Part shown: piece by piece, positions 38,929 through 47,580 of the stretch | Numbering within the stretch: the stretch's first letter is position 1 | Layout of the letters: the number at the start of each line of letters is the position of its first letter | Source of the DNA: Saccharothrix violaceirubra | Lineage (GTDB): Bacteria; Actinomycetota; Actinomycetes; Mycobacteriales; Pseudonocardiaceae | Reading direction: 5' to 3' | DNA: 64,000 bases | Assembly: GCF_014203755.1 (NCBI RefSeq) | Contig: NZ_JACHJS010000001.1 | Location: 6,882,001-6,946,000 of the forward strand | Notes under the pieces: model-generated | What the model saw: only the letters and a program-made list of their open reading frames with translations | The model's database searches: none | Told to the model about the DNA's origin: nothing | Translations under genes and position numbers: made by a program

Positions 38929-39399
38929 TTACCCGTCCCGGCCGCGGAGGTGGGTGATGACCCGGTCGAACACCCGGGCGAGCACCTCCTGCTCCGATCG
39001 CGTCAACAAGTCGACCATGTGCTCGCGCACGCCCTCCACGTGCGTGGGTGCGCTGGTCCGGAGGGTCTCCATCCCCTTGTCGGTCAGCTCGGCGAACACA
39101 CCGCGCCCGTCCTCCGGGCACTCACGCCGCCGCACCAGCCCCACCCGTTCCATCCGGGCCACCTGGTGGGACACCCGGCTCTTGGACGACGCGACCTCCT
39201 CGGCCAACTGCGACATGCGCATCCGCAGTCCCCGGTGTTCCGACAGGCGCACGAGTACCTGGTAATCGGCCAGCGAGATGTCGTGGTTGTCCTGGAGTTC
39301 GCGGTGCAGGCGGTCGGCGAGCATGGCCGCGCCGATCGCGTAGTTGCGCCACGCCTTCATCTCCGCCGCGTCGAGCCACCGCGGCTCCTGTTCCGTCAC
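38929..39399 (-). CDS. MarR-family transcriptional regulator
   Basis: 156 aa from GTG 39399. Typical winged-helix MarR protein: LADYQVLVRLSEHRGLRMRM, QLAEEVASSKSRVSHQVARM, ERVGLVRRRECPEDGRGVFA, then a helical dimerisation end. A 9-bp inverted repeat (39398-39420) overlaps its start, consistent with autorepression. It is divergent from the 5'-nucleotidase gene, which it might also control. First host gene beyond the prophage. Confidence 0.9.
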   Translation of the reverse strand: MTEQEPRWLDAAEMKAWRNYAIGAAMLADRLHRELQDNHDISLADYQVLVRLSEHRGLRMRMSQLAEEVASSKSRVSHQVARMERVGLVRRRECPEDGRGVFAELTDKGMETLRTSAPTHVEGVREHMVDLLTRSEQEVLARVFDRVITHLRGRDG

Positions 39400-39420
39400 G
39401 TCGACAGGCTATGTCGACGT
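39398..39420. promoter_or_regulatory. Inverted repeat ACGTCGACA-N5-TGTCGACGT, probable MarR operator
   Basis: Perfect 9-bp arms with a 5-base spacer, overlapping the MarR start codon and lying between the divergent MarR and nucleotidase genes. Size and symmetry fit a MarR dimer site. Confidence 0.65.
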
Positions 39421-39523
39421 CCTACCGTTAACGGACCATCCACCCCGATGTCTGGTGTCCTTCAGCCGCGAGAGGCACACTCCCACGCCGTGGCGCGTAA
39501 AGCGCCCGCGAGGGAGGGGACCC

Positions 39524-41251
39524 ATGAACGACTTCAGACGAACCGCGCGGCGTGCCGGCACGCTCGCGGTCACGGCGGCGACGGGCTTGGCGTTGCTGTT
39601 GGCGCAGGCACCGGCGCAGGCCGACAACAAGGCACCGCGCACAGTCGACGTGCGCCTCATCGGCATCAACGACCTGCACGGCAACATCGAGCCGCCGACC
39701 GGGTCCTCGGGCCGCGTGACGCTGGCCGACGGCACGACGGTCGACGCGGGCGGCGCCGCGTACAACGCGACGCACATCAAGAAACTCCGTTCGGAGGTGC
39801 GCAACTCCGTCGTCGTGGGCCAGGGCGACCTCATCGGCGCGTCGCCGATCGTGTCCGCGCTCTTCCACGACGAGCCCACGATCGAGATCCTGAACGACTT
39901 CGGACTCGAAGCCGCGGCCGCGGGCAACCACGAGTTCGACGAGGGCTACAAGGAACTGCTGCGCATCCAGCGCGGCGGCTGCCACCCGACCGACGGCTGC
40001 CAGTTCCGCCCCGGTTTCGAGGGCGCCGACTTCCCGATCCTGGGCGCGAACGTGACGCTGGCCAAGAACGGCCTGCCCGCGCTGCCGCCGTTCTGGGTCG
40101 AGTTCCGCGACGGCATCCCGATCGGCTTCATCGGCCTGCCGCTCAAGGACGTGCCGATCCTGGTCGACCCGAACGGGATCAAGGAGTTGAAGTTCGGCGA
40201 CGAGATCGCCGCCGTCGACAAGTACGCGGACCTGCTCAACCGGCTCGGCGTGAAGTCGATCGTCCTGCTGATCCACCAGGGCGACAACACCACGGGCGGC
40301 GGGCCGGACGAGTGCCGCACGGTCGCCGGCGGTCCGGGCCGGGTCATCGCGGAGAAGGTCAGCCCGAAGGTCGACGCGGTGTTCTCCGGCCACAGCCACC
40401 AGCACTACAACTGCACGGTCACCGACCCGGCCGGCGACCCGCGCCCGTTCATCGAGGGCCTGGCGTTCGGCCGTGAGCTGTCCGTCGTGGACCTGAAGAT
40501 CGACCGCAAGACGCGTGACGTGATCCGGCCGGCGACCAAGTCGCGCAACCACGTGGTGACGCGCGACGTCGTCGCGGACCCGCGGATCCAGTCCGTGATC
40601 GACCTGGCCAAGTCCAAGTCGGGGCCGATCGCGAACAAGCAGGTCGGCACGATCGCGTCCGACATCGTCCGGGCCCAGAACCCGGCCGGCGAGTCGCCGC
40701 TGGGCGACCTGATCGCGGACTCCCAGCTCGCCGCGACGCAGGGCAACGGCGCCGTGCTGGCGCTCATGAACCCCGGCGGCGTGCGGGCCGACCTGTCCTA
40801 CGCGTCCTCGCCCGCCGGCGAGGGCAACGGCGTGGTGACCTACGGCGAGGCGTTCACCGTGCAGCCGTTCGGCAACATCCTCCAGACCGTCACGCTGACC
40901 GGAACGCAGATCAAGGCCGCGTTGGAGCAGCAGTGGTCGCTGGTGAACGGCGCGGTGAAGCAGACGGTGCTGCAACCGTCGGCCGGGTTGACGTACACGT
41001 GGTCGGCGTCCGCGCCGATCGGCTCGAAGGTGTCGGCGATCGTCCTGAACGGCACGCCGCTGGACCCGAACGCGAGCTACCGCGTGACCATCAACAGCTT
41101 CCTCCAGGGCGGCGGTGACGGCTTCAGCGCCTTCACCGGCGGCACGAACATCACCGGCGGCGGCATCGACCTCGACGCGTTCGCCGGTTACCTGGCGTCG
41201 CACCCGAACGCCACGCCGCCCGCTCTGGGCCGCATCACCACCACCGCGTGA
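39524..41251 (+). CDS. Secreted 5'-nucleotidase / metallophosphoesterase
   Basis: 575 aa from ATG 39524 behind AGGGAGGGG. A signal peptide (AGTLAVTAATGLALLLAQAPAQA) ends near residue 35. The metallophosphoesterase domain has IGINDLHGNIEP, GQGDLIGASP, AAGNHEFDEGYKEL, HQGDN and FSGHSHQHYNC, so all metal-ligand motifs are present. The C-terminal 5'-nucleotidase domain shows GDLIADSQLAAT, MNPGGVRADLSY, TYGEAFTVQPFGN and FLQGGGDGFSAF. It would release phosphate and nucleosides from extracellular nucleotides. Complete length for the family. Confidence 0.95.
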   Translation: MNDFRRTARRAGTLAVTAATGLALLLAQAPAQADNKAPRTVDVRLIGINDLHGNIEPPTGSSGRVTLADGTTVDAGGAAYNATHIKKLRSEVRNSVVVGQGDLIGASPIVSALFHDEPTIEILNDFGLEAAAAGNHEFDEGYKELLRIQRGGCHPTDGCQFRPGFEGADFPILGANVTLAKNGLPALPPFWVEFRDGIPIGFIGLPLKDVPILVDPNGIKELKFGDEIAAVDKYADLLNRLGVKSIVLLIHQGDNTTGGGPDECRTVAGGPGRVIAEKVSPKVDAVFSGHSHQHYNCTVTDPAGDPRPFIEGLAFGRELSVVDLKIDRKTRDVIRPATKSRNHVVTRDVVADPRIQSVIDLAKSKSGPIANKQVGTIASDIVRAQNPAGESPLGDLIADSQLAATQGNGAVLALMNPGGVRADLSYASSPAGEGNGVVTYGEAFTVQPFGNILQTVTLTGTQIKAALEQQWSLVNGAVKQTVLQPSAGLTYTWSASAPIGSKVSAIVLNGTPLDPNASYRVTINSFLQGGGDGFSAFTGGTNITGGGIDLDAFAGYLASHPNATPPALGRITTTA

Positions 41252-41256
41252 CGTCC

Positions 41257-41292
41257 GCGTGCGGTGGGCGGGGCCGCCCGCTCACCGCACGC
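41257..41292 (+). terminator. Terminator of the 5'-nucleotidase gene
   Basis: A 16-bp GC stem with one G-U pair (arms 41257-41272 and 41277-41292) starting five bases after the stop codon. Confidence 0.75.
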
Positions 41293-41702
41293 GACCACCG
41301 TCCCACCAGGACCGCGCAAGTCCGTTTCACCACTTCAGGGCACCGCCGAAGGGTTGCGATGCAGCTCACACCGGCGCATCCTCGATGACAGGACCGGTCG
41401 CCGGCGGCAACCCCGAGCCAAGCCCCGGCGGCACGCCCGGAAGGGAAAGGTGATGCGGTGCTGACAGTCCTCCCAGTGACGACCAGTGTTCGGCCGCGTC
41501 CCCGCGTACGGGATGGCCAATCCATCCCGGACGTGGTCGTGAGCGGCTCCGCAGAGGTTTCGAGCGCGCGACGCATCCGGCGTGTTCGGCGCGCTTGACG
41601 CTGTTGACCCGGTGTTTCTGCGGCACCCCGTACGGGTGCCGGCCGAGGTCCACGCCGACCTCGACCCGCGAACTCCGTCGTCACCCGTTTCGAAGCAGGA
41701 AA
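41293..41702. other. Non-coding stretch of about 400 bases
   Basis: Several frames are open on both strands but none has a ribosome site, a plausible start and normal third-position GC bias together. I see no RNA gene. A strong hairpin follows at 41703, which could belong to an unrecognised transcript. Confidence 0.4.
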
Positions 41703-41741
41703 CCCGGGTGCGGTGCCCGATGTCGGGGCACCGCACCCGGG
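41703..41741 (+). terminator. Strong hairpin followed by TTTAT
   Basis: A perfect 16-bp stem with a 7-base loop (arms 41703-41718 and 41726-41741), then CTTTAT on the plus strand. It looks like a plus-strand intrinsic terminator, yet no plus-strand gene ends directly before it. Confidence 0.75.
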
Positions 41742-41781
41742 CTTTATCGTTGAGCCGCCCCTTCCCGGTTGGAGGAACGCG

Positions 41782-42684
41782 GTGCAGTTCAACGAGGACG
41801 CCGAACTCGACACGTCCCAGATCTCCGATCTGCGCGGTGTCGGCGGGCGCGTGGCGCTGGGCGGCGGTGGTCTCGGCATCGTCGGATTGATCATCTACTT
41901 CGTCCTGTCGCAACTGGGCGGCACGGTGCAGCTGCCCAGCGGCTCCGGTTTCGAAGACGTGGGTTCCGGCGAGCAGGTGGGCTCCGAGGCGTTGAAGTCC
42001 CGGTGCCGGACGGGCGCGGACGCGAACCGCGACGCGGACTGCCGCGCGGTGGCGTTCATCAACTCCGTGCAGGCCTACTGGGGCGACCAGTTCGCGCGGT
42101 CCTCCCGGACCTACCGGCCGGCGCAGACCAACTTCTTCTCGGGCGGCGTGCGGACCGGGTGCGGCAACGCGTCGTCCGCCTCAGGCCCGTTCTACTGCCC
42201 GGCGGACGGGCAGGTGTACATCGACCTGTCGTTCTTCCGGGAGTTGCAGACCAGGTTCGGTGCCTCGGGCGGGCCGTTCGTCGAGGCGTACGTGCTCGCG
42301 CACGAGTACGGGCACCACGTGCAGAACCTGCTGGGGACGTCGGATCGGGTGTCGTCGCGCAGCGGGCCGGACTCGGACTCGGTGCGGCTGGAACTCCAGG
42401 CCGACTGCTACGCGGGCGCCTGGGCGAACCACGCCACGCAGGTGCCGACGGCATCCGGGAAGCCGTTGATCACCGGGGTGAGCGCGGAGGACGTCGCCAA
42501 CGCGCTGGACGCGGCCGGGCGGATCGGCGACGACTTCATCCAGCGTGAGCTGGGCGGCGGGCGGGTCGACACGACGCAGTTCACGCACGGGACGTCGGCG
42601 CAGCGGCAGAAGTGGTACTCGATCGGCTACGAGTCCGGCGATCCGGCGCGGTGCGACACGTTCGGAGCCCGCAACCTGGGCTGA
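41782..42684 (+). CDS. Neutral zinc metallopeptidase (YpfJ/KPN_02809-like), membrane-anchored
   Basis: 300 aa from GTG 41782 behind GGAGG. A cytoplasmic N-terminus of about 25 residues is followed by one membrane helix (GGLGIVGLIIYFVLSQLG). The outside domain contains SVQAYWGDQFARSSRTYRPA, a Cys-rich stretch and the zinc motif AYVLAHEYGHHVQNLL. LELQADCYAGAWA follows, whose Glu is the third ligand. This matches the putative neutral zinc metallopeptidase family; natural substrate unknown. Confidence 0.92.
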   Translation: MQFNEDAELDTSQISDLRGVGGRVALGGGGLGIVGLIIYFVLSQLGGTVQLPSGSGFEDVGSGEQVGSEALKSRCRTGADANRDADCRAVAFINSVQAYWGDQFARSSRTYRPAQTNFFSGGVRTGCGNASSASGPFYCPADGQVYIDLSFFRELQTRFGASGGPFVEAYVLAHEYGHHVQNLLGTSDRVSSRSGPDSDSVRLELQADCYAGAWANHATQVPTASGKPLITGVSAEDVANALDAAGRIGDDFIQRELGGGRVDTTQFTHGTSAQRQKWYSIGYESGDPARCDTFGARNLG

Positions 42685-42756
42685 TCGCGCGTTCGAGAGT
42701 GTCCGAGTGCGTATTTCGGGGTGCCTGAGCGTATTTCGGGGTGTCCGAGTGGAGGA

Positions 42757-42787
42757 CTCGCGGGGTGGGGCAGGCCCACCCCGCGAG
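42757..42787. terminator. Terminator between convergent peptidase genes
   Basis: A perfect 13-bp stem (CTCGCGGGGTGGG) with a 5-base loop, arms 42757-42769 and 42775-42787. It lies between the two converging genes and can serve both. Just before it CGTATTTCGGGGTG is repeated twice. Confidence 0.78.
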
Positions 42788-42792
42788 GGTGA

Positions 42793-44310
42793 TCACGACG
42801 TGGCGTCGTGGGTGTGGTGCTCCTCCACGTGGAAGGACTTCGACGCGGCACGGGCCTTCGCGCGGATCGCGCGGGCCGGGACGCCGTTCACGGACTCGGT
42901 GCTGATCGCGTACGACGCGGTCACCCAGGCCAGGGCGTCCGCGTTGCGGTCGAGCGCCACCCGGTCGATGTTGCCCAGGTTGTCGCCCTTGCCGTGGTAG
43001 TTCGGGTCGTAGGCGACGCCCGCGGTGCCGCCCCACTTGGCGACCTGCTCGGGCGTCTTGATGCCCTCCGCGCCGGTGAACAGGCCGCCGGCGGGGATGC
43101 CGTGCTTGATGAACTCGCCGTAGTCCGAACGACCCGAGAAGTCGGTGCCCTCGACCTGGACCTTCTTCTCGACGGTCAGGTAGTCGACGAACGCCTTCTC
43201 GATCTGCGCCGAGCCGTACGGGCCGGCGGGCTCGCCCACCGCGTCGGAGTTGTCGCCGTCGTAGACGAAGTACGCCGCGTTCGGCGAGCCGATCATGTCG
43301 AAGTTCAGGTACAGCGCGATGTCGAGCTGCTGCTCGAACGTCAGCGACTGCACGTACTTCGTCGAGCCGATCAGGCCCAGCTCCTCGGCGCCCCACCAGC
43401 CGAAGCGCACCGCGTTGTTCAGCTTCGGCGAGCTGCCCAGCTGCAACGCGGTCTCCAGCAGACCGGCCGAGCCGGAGCCGTTGTCGTTGATGCCCGCGCC
43501 GTTCGCGACGCTGTCCAGGTGCGCGCCCGCGAACACGAGGTTGTCCCGCCGACCGGTCTTGGTCGTGGCGATGACGTTGCGCGAGACCTTCTGCTCCTCG
43601 TGGTAGCGCAGGTCGAGCGTGACGGACTGGCCGGCGGCGGCGAACAGCTTGTCGCCGTCCGCCTTCGAGACGCCGCCGGTCGGGACGACGCCGGGCGTGC
43701 CCAGCGTGACGCCCGACAGCTTGCCGTCGATGTTGTTGGCCACGATGACGCCGATGGCACCGGCCGCGGCGGCGTTGCGGTGCTTGATGTCGAACGTGCA
43801 CGCGCCACGCCGGATCACGGCGACGGCACCCTTGAAGTCCTGGCCCGCGAAGTCGTCGGCCTCGCAGCCCGGAGTGGCGTCCTGGGGCACGGCGCGCAGC
43901 GGGCCGGTGATGCCGCCGACCGGGGTCTGCGGCGACAGCGTGAGCGCGATGGCCTCGTACGACGCGGCACCGACCTTGGCCGTCGCCGCGTCCGTGACCT
44001 GCACGGGGTAGGTGAACGTCGGCGTGTCGACGTCGAAGCCGGCCGCGCGCAGCTTGCCAGCGACGTAGTCGACGCTCGCGTCGTAGCCGGAGGTGCCCGC
44101 GGATCGGTTGCCGGCGTTGCGGTCGGCGATCCGCTGGAAGGCGATCAGGTGGCGGTTGACCCCTTCCGCGGACACGGCCTTGGTGAGCTTCTTCGCCAGC
44201 GCCGGACCGTCGAGCGCGGGTGCCGCGTCGGCGATCGGTGCGGTGGCCAGGGCGAGGGAAGCCGACGCCGCGAGGATGGCCGCGCGTCGGATCCCGGTTC
44301 TAGCTGACAT
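42793..44310 (-). CDS. Secreted M28-family aminopeptidase with PA domain
   Basis: 505 aa from ATG 44310. A signal peptide ends around ATAPIADAAPA. A protease-associated domain follows (GAVAVIRRGACTFDIKHRNA, AAAGAIGVIVANNID), then the di-zinc M28 domain: GAHLDSV (His), GINDNGSGSAGLLE (bridging Asp), GWWGAEELGLIGS (catalytic Glu pair), LNFDMIGSPN (Asp) and YDPNYHGKGDN (His). All ligands are present. It resembles Streptomyces aminopeptidase S-type enzymes and removes N-terminal hydrophobic residues outside the cell. Confidence 0.94.
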   Translation of the reverse strand: MSARTGIRRAAILAASASLALATAPIADAAPALDGPALAKKLTKAVSAEGVNRHLIAFQRIADRNAGNRSAGTSGYDASVDYVAGKLRAAGFDVDTPTFTYPVQVTDAATAKVGAASYEAIALTLSPQTPVGGITGPLRAVPQDATPGCEADDFAGQDFKGAVAVIRRGACTFDIKHRNAAAAGAIGVIVANNIDGKLSGVTLGTPGVVPTGGVSKADGDKLFAAAGQSVTLDLRYHEEQKVSRNVIATTKTGRRDNLVFAGAHLDSVANGAGINDNGSGSAGLLETALQLGSSPKLNNAVRFGWWGAEELGLIGSTKYVQSLTFEQQLDIALYLNFDMIGSPNAAYFVYDGDNSDAVGEPAGPYGSAQIEKAFVDYLTVEKKVQVEGTDFSGRSDYGEFIKHGIPAGGLFTGAEGIKTPEQVAKWGGTAGVAYDPNYHGKGDNLGNIDRVALDRNADALAWVTASYAISTESVNGVPARAIRAKARAASKSFHVEEHHTHDATS

Positions 44311-44553
44311 GGTCGAGTACCCCTTCACTCGGATGCCGAACACTCACAATTCGCGGCGGTGAAAGCAATCCGACAGAAGGCGGGTTCTCATTCCGTGAGC
44401 GGACTTACGCCCGGTGTGCATCGGCGCATGTCAGGTGGGCGTCCGGGTGGTGGTGCGCTCACGTTCGTGTGTCGCGTCGGCCGGCGTTCGCCTGCCGTAC
44501 ACGAGCGACCTGCGGCTGCGCGGTGACCGCGGCGCCGGTTTACCGTCGGGGCC

Positions 44554-45522
44554 ATGCACGCGATCACCGTGAAGGCACCCGGCGGACCGGACGTGATGGA
44601 GTGGACGGAGCTTCGGGACCCCGAACCGGGTCCGGGCGAGGTGCTGCTGGACGTCGCCGCGACCGCCGTGAACCGCGCCGACCTGCTGCAACGCCAGGGC
44701 CACTACCCGCCGCCGCCCGGTGCGTCGGAGATCATCGGACTGGAGGCGTCGGGCGTGGTCGCGGCGCTCGGCGAGGGCGTCACGGGGTGGCGGGTCGGGG
44801 ACGAGGTGTGCGCACTGCTCGCGGGCGGCGGCTACGCGACGAAGGTGGCCGTGCCCGCCGGCCAACTGCTGCCGGTGCCGGCGGGCGTCGACCTGGTGAC
44901 GGCCGCGTCCCTGCCCGAGGTGGCGTGCACGGTGTGGTCGAACCTCGTGCTGCACGCCCGACTCCGGGCCGGTGAGACGCTGCTCGTGCACGGTGGCGCG
45001 GGCGGGATCGGCACGCACGCGATCCAGGTCGGCAAGGCGCTCGGCGCCCGGGTCGCGGTGACGGCCGGTTCGGCGGACCGCCTGGCCCGGTGCGCGGAGT
45101 TGGGCGCGGACGTGCTCGTGAACCACCGCGAGCAGGACTTCGTCGCCGAGGTCGGCGGCGCGGACGTCGTGCTGGACAACATGGGCGCGGCCTACCTGTC
45201 ACGCAACGTCGCCGTGCTCAACCCGGACGGTCGCCTGGTCGTGATCGGCATGCAGGGTGGCCGCAAGGCCGAATTGGACCTGGGAAAGCTGTTGGCCAAA
45301 CGCGCGACGGTCACCGGGACGGGATTGCGCGCCCGCCCGCTCGACGGCCCGAGCGGCAAGGCGCGCATCATCGCGGAAGTGCGCGAGAACCTGTGGCCAC
45401 TCGTCGCGGCCGGCCGCGTGAAACCGGTCGTGCACGCCGTGTACCCGTTGGCCGAGGCCGCCGCCGCCCACCGGGCGATGGACGACGGCAGCGTGGTGGG
45501 CAAACTCGTCCTCACCGCCTGA
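44554..45522 (+). CDS. NAD(P)H:quinone oxidoreductase, MDR superfamily
   Basis: 322 aa. A zinc-free medium-chain reductase of the quinone oxidoreductase/TP53I3 group: GEVLLDVAATAVNRADLLQR, GHYPPPPGASEIIGLEASG, then the Rossmann motif VHGGAGGIGTHAIQVGKALG and GADVLVNHREQDF. It reduces quinones or alpha,beta-unsaturated carbonyls with NADPH. The 3' end overlaps the convergent Crp/Fnr gene by 11 bases. Confidence 0.93.
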   Translation: MHAITVKAPGGPDVMEWTELRDPEPGPGEVLLDVAATAVNRADLLQRQGHYPPPPGASEIIGLEASGVVAALGEGVTGWRVGDEVCALLAGGGYATKVAVPAGQLLPVPAGVDLVTAASLPEVACTVWSNLVLHARLRAGETLLVHGGAGGIGTHAIQVGKALGARVAVTAGSADRLARCAELGADVLVNHREQDFVAEVGGADVVLDNMGAAYLSRNVAVLNPDGRLVVIGMQGGRKAELDLGKLLAKRATVTGTGLRARPLDGPSGKARIIAEVRENLWPLVAAGRVKPVVHAVYPLAEAAAAHRAMDDGSVVGKLVLTA

Positions 45523-46201
45523 CCGGCGGCGATTCCGGACCGAGCCGTTTCCTGATGTACACCGACCGGTAGCCGACGGTCAGCACACCCGCGTTCCGGA
45601 GCTTGGCGAGTGCTTTCGCGACGGCAGGCTGGGAGGCGCCGATGGCCGCCGCGAAATCGGCCTGGCTCAGCCCGAGCGAGATCTTGATTCCCGCAGGAGT
45701 GGAAACGCCGCCGAGTAACTGCTGACGGCCGAGAAAAGCGATCAGCCGCGCCTCCACGCCCATGGTCGCGTAGGCGAGCGAGGCGTCACGCAGGCACGCC
45801 TCGCTCGCGAGAACGGCGCACAACGCGTTCATCACCGGTTCGTGGTCGCGAACGAATTTGGTGAACGCTTCACGCGGAATGGCCACGACATTGGAGGCTT
45901 TGGCCGCCGTGTACGTGACGTGGCTCTGCTTGCCGAGCCACGCGGTCGCGACACCCAGGGCTTCGCCGGGCATGCGCAGGGAGATGAGCATCGGCGGGCT
46001 GTCCTGCCGCGCGGTCCGCGTCATCTTCACGACGCCGCCGACGAGGACGAGCACCGGTGATTCCCGGGCACCCTGTTCGACCAACGTGGCGCCGACGTCG
46101 AACTGGGTCGACCGGCCGAGTCTGAGCAGTTCCGAGTCGAACGGTGGGGGCAGCAGGTCGAGCATGCTGCCCCGCAGCCAGCGCGGCGCGGGAGTCGCCA
46201 C
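45512..46201 (-). CDS. Crp/Fnr-family transcriptional regulator
   Basis: 229 aa from GTG 46201. An N-terminal cyclic-nucleotide-binding-like beta barrel (FDVGATLVEQGARESPVLVL, SLRMPGEALGVATAWLGKQS) is followed by the long dimer helix and a C-terminal winged helix (GLSQADFAAAIGASQPAVAK, LRNAGVLTVGYRSVYI). The cNMP pocket Arg-Ser pair is not obvious and there are no Fnr-type cluster Cys, so the signal is unknown. It has four bases to the next co-directional gene. Confidence 0.9.
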   Translation of the reverse strand: MATPAPRWLRGSMLDLLPPPFDSELLRLGRSTQFDVGATLVEQGARESPVLVLVGGVVKMTRTARQDSPPMLISLRMPGEALGVATAWLGKQSHVTYTAAKASNVVAIPREAFTKFVRDHEPVMNALCAVLASEACLRDASLAYATMGVEARLIAFLGRQQLLGGVSTPAGIKISLGLSQADFAAAIGASQPAVAKALAKLRNAGVLTVGYRSVYIRKRLGPESPPVRR

Positions 46202-46204
46202 GAC

Positions 46205-46405
46205 TCAGCCCCCCATCACCGCGCCGAGCGCGAACAGGATGGGCGGCAGTCCCGCCATGACCGCGCCTACGGCGACAAGCAGCCGGCCCATCGTGCCCGG
46301 GACCTTGTCGGACAGCCGCCAGACGACGAACGCCACGAACGCGAGATAGGCGATCACCACCACGGCATAAATGATCTTCGGTAACACGTCGCTGGGGATA
46401 GTCAT
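46205..46405 (-). CDS. Small two-span membrane protein
   Basis: 66 aa with two hydrophobic helices (IIYAVVVIAYLAFVAFVVWR and LLVAVGAVMAGLPPILFALG). It lies three bases before the Crp/Fnr gene on the same strand, so the two form an operon and the small protein might be the membrane partner of the regulator. No family recognised. Confidence 0.65.
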   Translation of the reverse strand: MTIPSDVLPKIIYAVVVIAYLAFVAFVVWRLSDKVPGTMGRLLVAVGAVMAGLPPILFALGAVMGG

Positions 46406-46934
46406 ACCCTTTCGCTCTTCGCCGAGTCCGGGTGTCTTATCGACGGACGGGATGTCGTGCCTGGTAGTGGCACACCATCCGTCGAGGTGGCGTCGAGCCT
46501 AGACGTATGTCGATGACGTGAACAGAGAGCGGAACGGAGCTGTCTAAACGAGCGGGTTAGCGAATCGGCCGGAACGGGAAACTCGTTACCCACAGTCACC
46601 CATGAGAGTGGATTCGAAGGTCGGGCAGATCCTCATGCCCGACCTTCCGATAGCTGGAACCTGAACCGCAAATGTGCCGAATACGGAAAATTACATGGTG
46701 TGTCACACGCATTTGGATGAGGCTTACGCCCAGCGACTTCCTGTCCTCTTCGCCGAGTTCGGGGTTGTCGCAGGTAGAAGGCGGAGGCGGGCGCGGGGGT
46801 GGTAGCCCGGGCCCTCCTCCGTCGGTTCCGCGCCGCCTTCCGGACCGCCGGCAGTACCCGATCACCCGTCGTAATCACCACGGACCACGGCGTGCCCTGG
46901 ATCACATCCACCTTTTGTACAGGGTCGCCGTGAA
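46406..46934. other. Non-coding stretch of 529 bases with one hairpin
   Basis: No convincing gene. A perfect 12-bp hairpin (GAAGGTCGGGCA, arms 46616-46627 and 46636-46647) lies in the middle without a U-run. The part from 46660 to 46730 is AT-richer and may be a promoter. The left part probably carries the promoter of the minus-strand small membrane protein operon. Confidence 0.4.
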
Positions 46935-47564
46935 CTAGGCCAATGCGGTCGCCGTCGACAGCGAAGTGCGCTCGTGCGGGGTGAAGCGCAGGTCGAACTC
47001 CTCCGCCCAGCGGACCAATACCTCAGGGCCGCCGGGCTCGTCCATGTCGTCAGCCAGCACGGCCGCGCCCGGGGCCAGCACGCCGCGGAACACGGGCAGT
47101 GCGGGATAACGGGCCGTGCCCGGTCGGGGGCCGTCGACGAGCAGCAGGTCGACCAGGCCGAAGCGCTCCACGTATGTCGACACCTCCTCGTGCACCAGGC
47201 CCGGGTGGTACCAGGGGGTGTCGGCGATCGCGGCCGGGTGGCGGGCCAGCGGTGCGTGCACGACGCGGGCGACGTGGCCGAGTCCCTCACGGCGCAGTTG
47301 GCTCGCCACGAACGCGGCCGTGCGCTCGTCGTGCTCGATCGACAGCAGGTGCCCGTACCCCCTCCGGGCCAGCAGGCGGGCCAGGAGCACCGACGACGCG
47401 CCGCACCCGCACTCCACCGCGACCGTGCGCGAACCGAGCAGCACCTCGTCGACCAGCGCGACCAGGGCGGCCGGGCCGAGTTCGTCGGCCGTCGTGGGCA
47501 GGTACTCCGTCATCAGGGGTGCCAGCCGGACCAGTGCCGCCAGATCGGCCAACTCCCGCTCCAA
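46935..47564 (-). CDS. Class I SAM-dependent methyltransferase-like protein
   Basis: About 209 aa; the start is uncertain (TTG 47564 chosen, an in-frame ATG lies 23 codons further in). The Rossmann core shows SRTVAVECGCGASSVLLARL (SAM motif I), HLLSIEHDERTAAFVASQL (acidic motif II) and VDLLLVDGPRPG (motif III). It follows the cysteine-desulfurase-like gene with 16 bases spacing. Substrate unknown; such enzymes in galactan loci may methylate cell-wall sugars. Confidence 0.78.
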   Translation of the reverse strand: MERELADLAALVRLAPLMTEYLPTTADELGPAALVALVDEVLLGSRTVAVECGCGASSVLLARLLARRGYGHLLSIEHDERTAAFVASQLRREGLGHVARVVHAPLARHPAAIADTPWYHPGLVHEEVSTYVERFGLVDLLLVDGPRPGTARYPALPVFRGVLAPGAAVLADDMDEPGGPEVLVRWAEEFDLRFTPHERTSLSTATALA

Positions 47565-47580
47565 CCCACAACCCCTTCGC

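Noticed and set aside
39428..41203. A 591-aa minus-strand open frame opposite the 5'-nucleotidase
   Set aside because: Shadow of a complete enzyme with all motifs on the plus strand.
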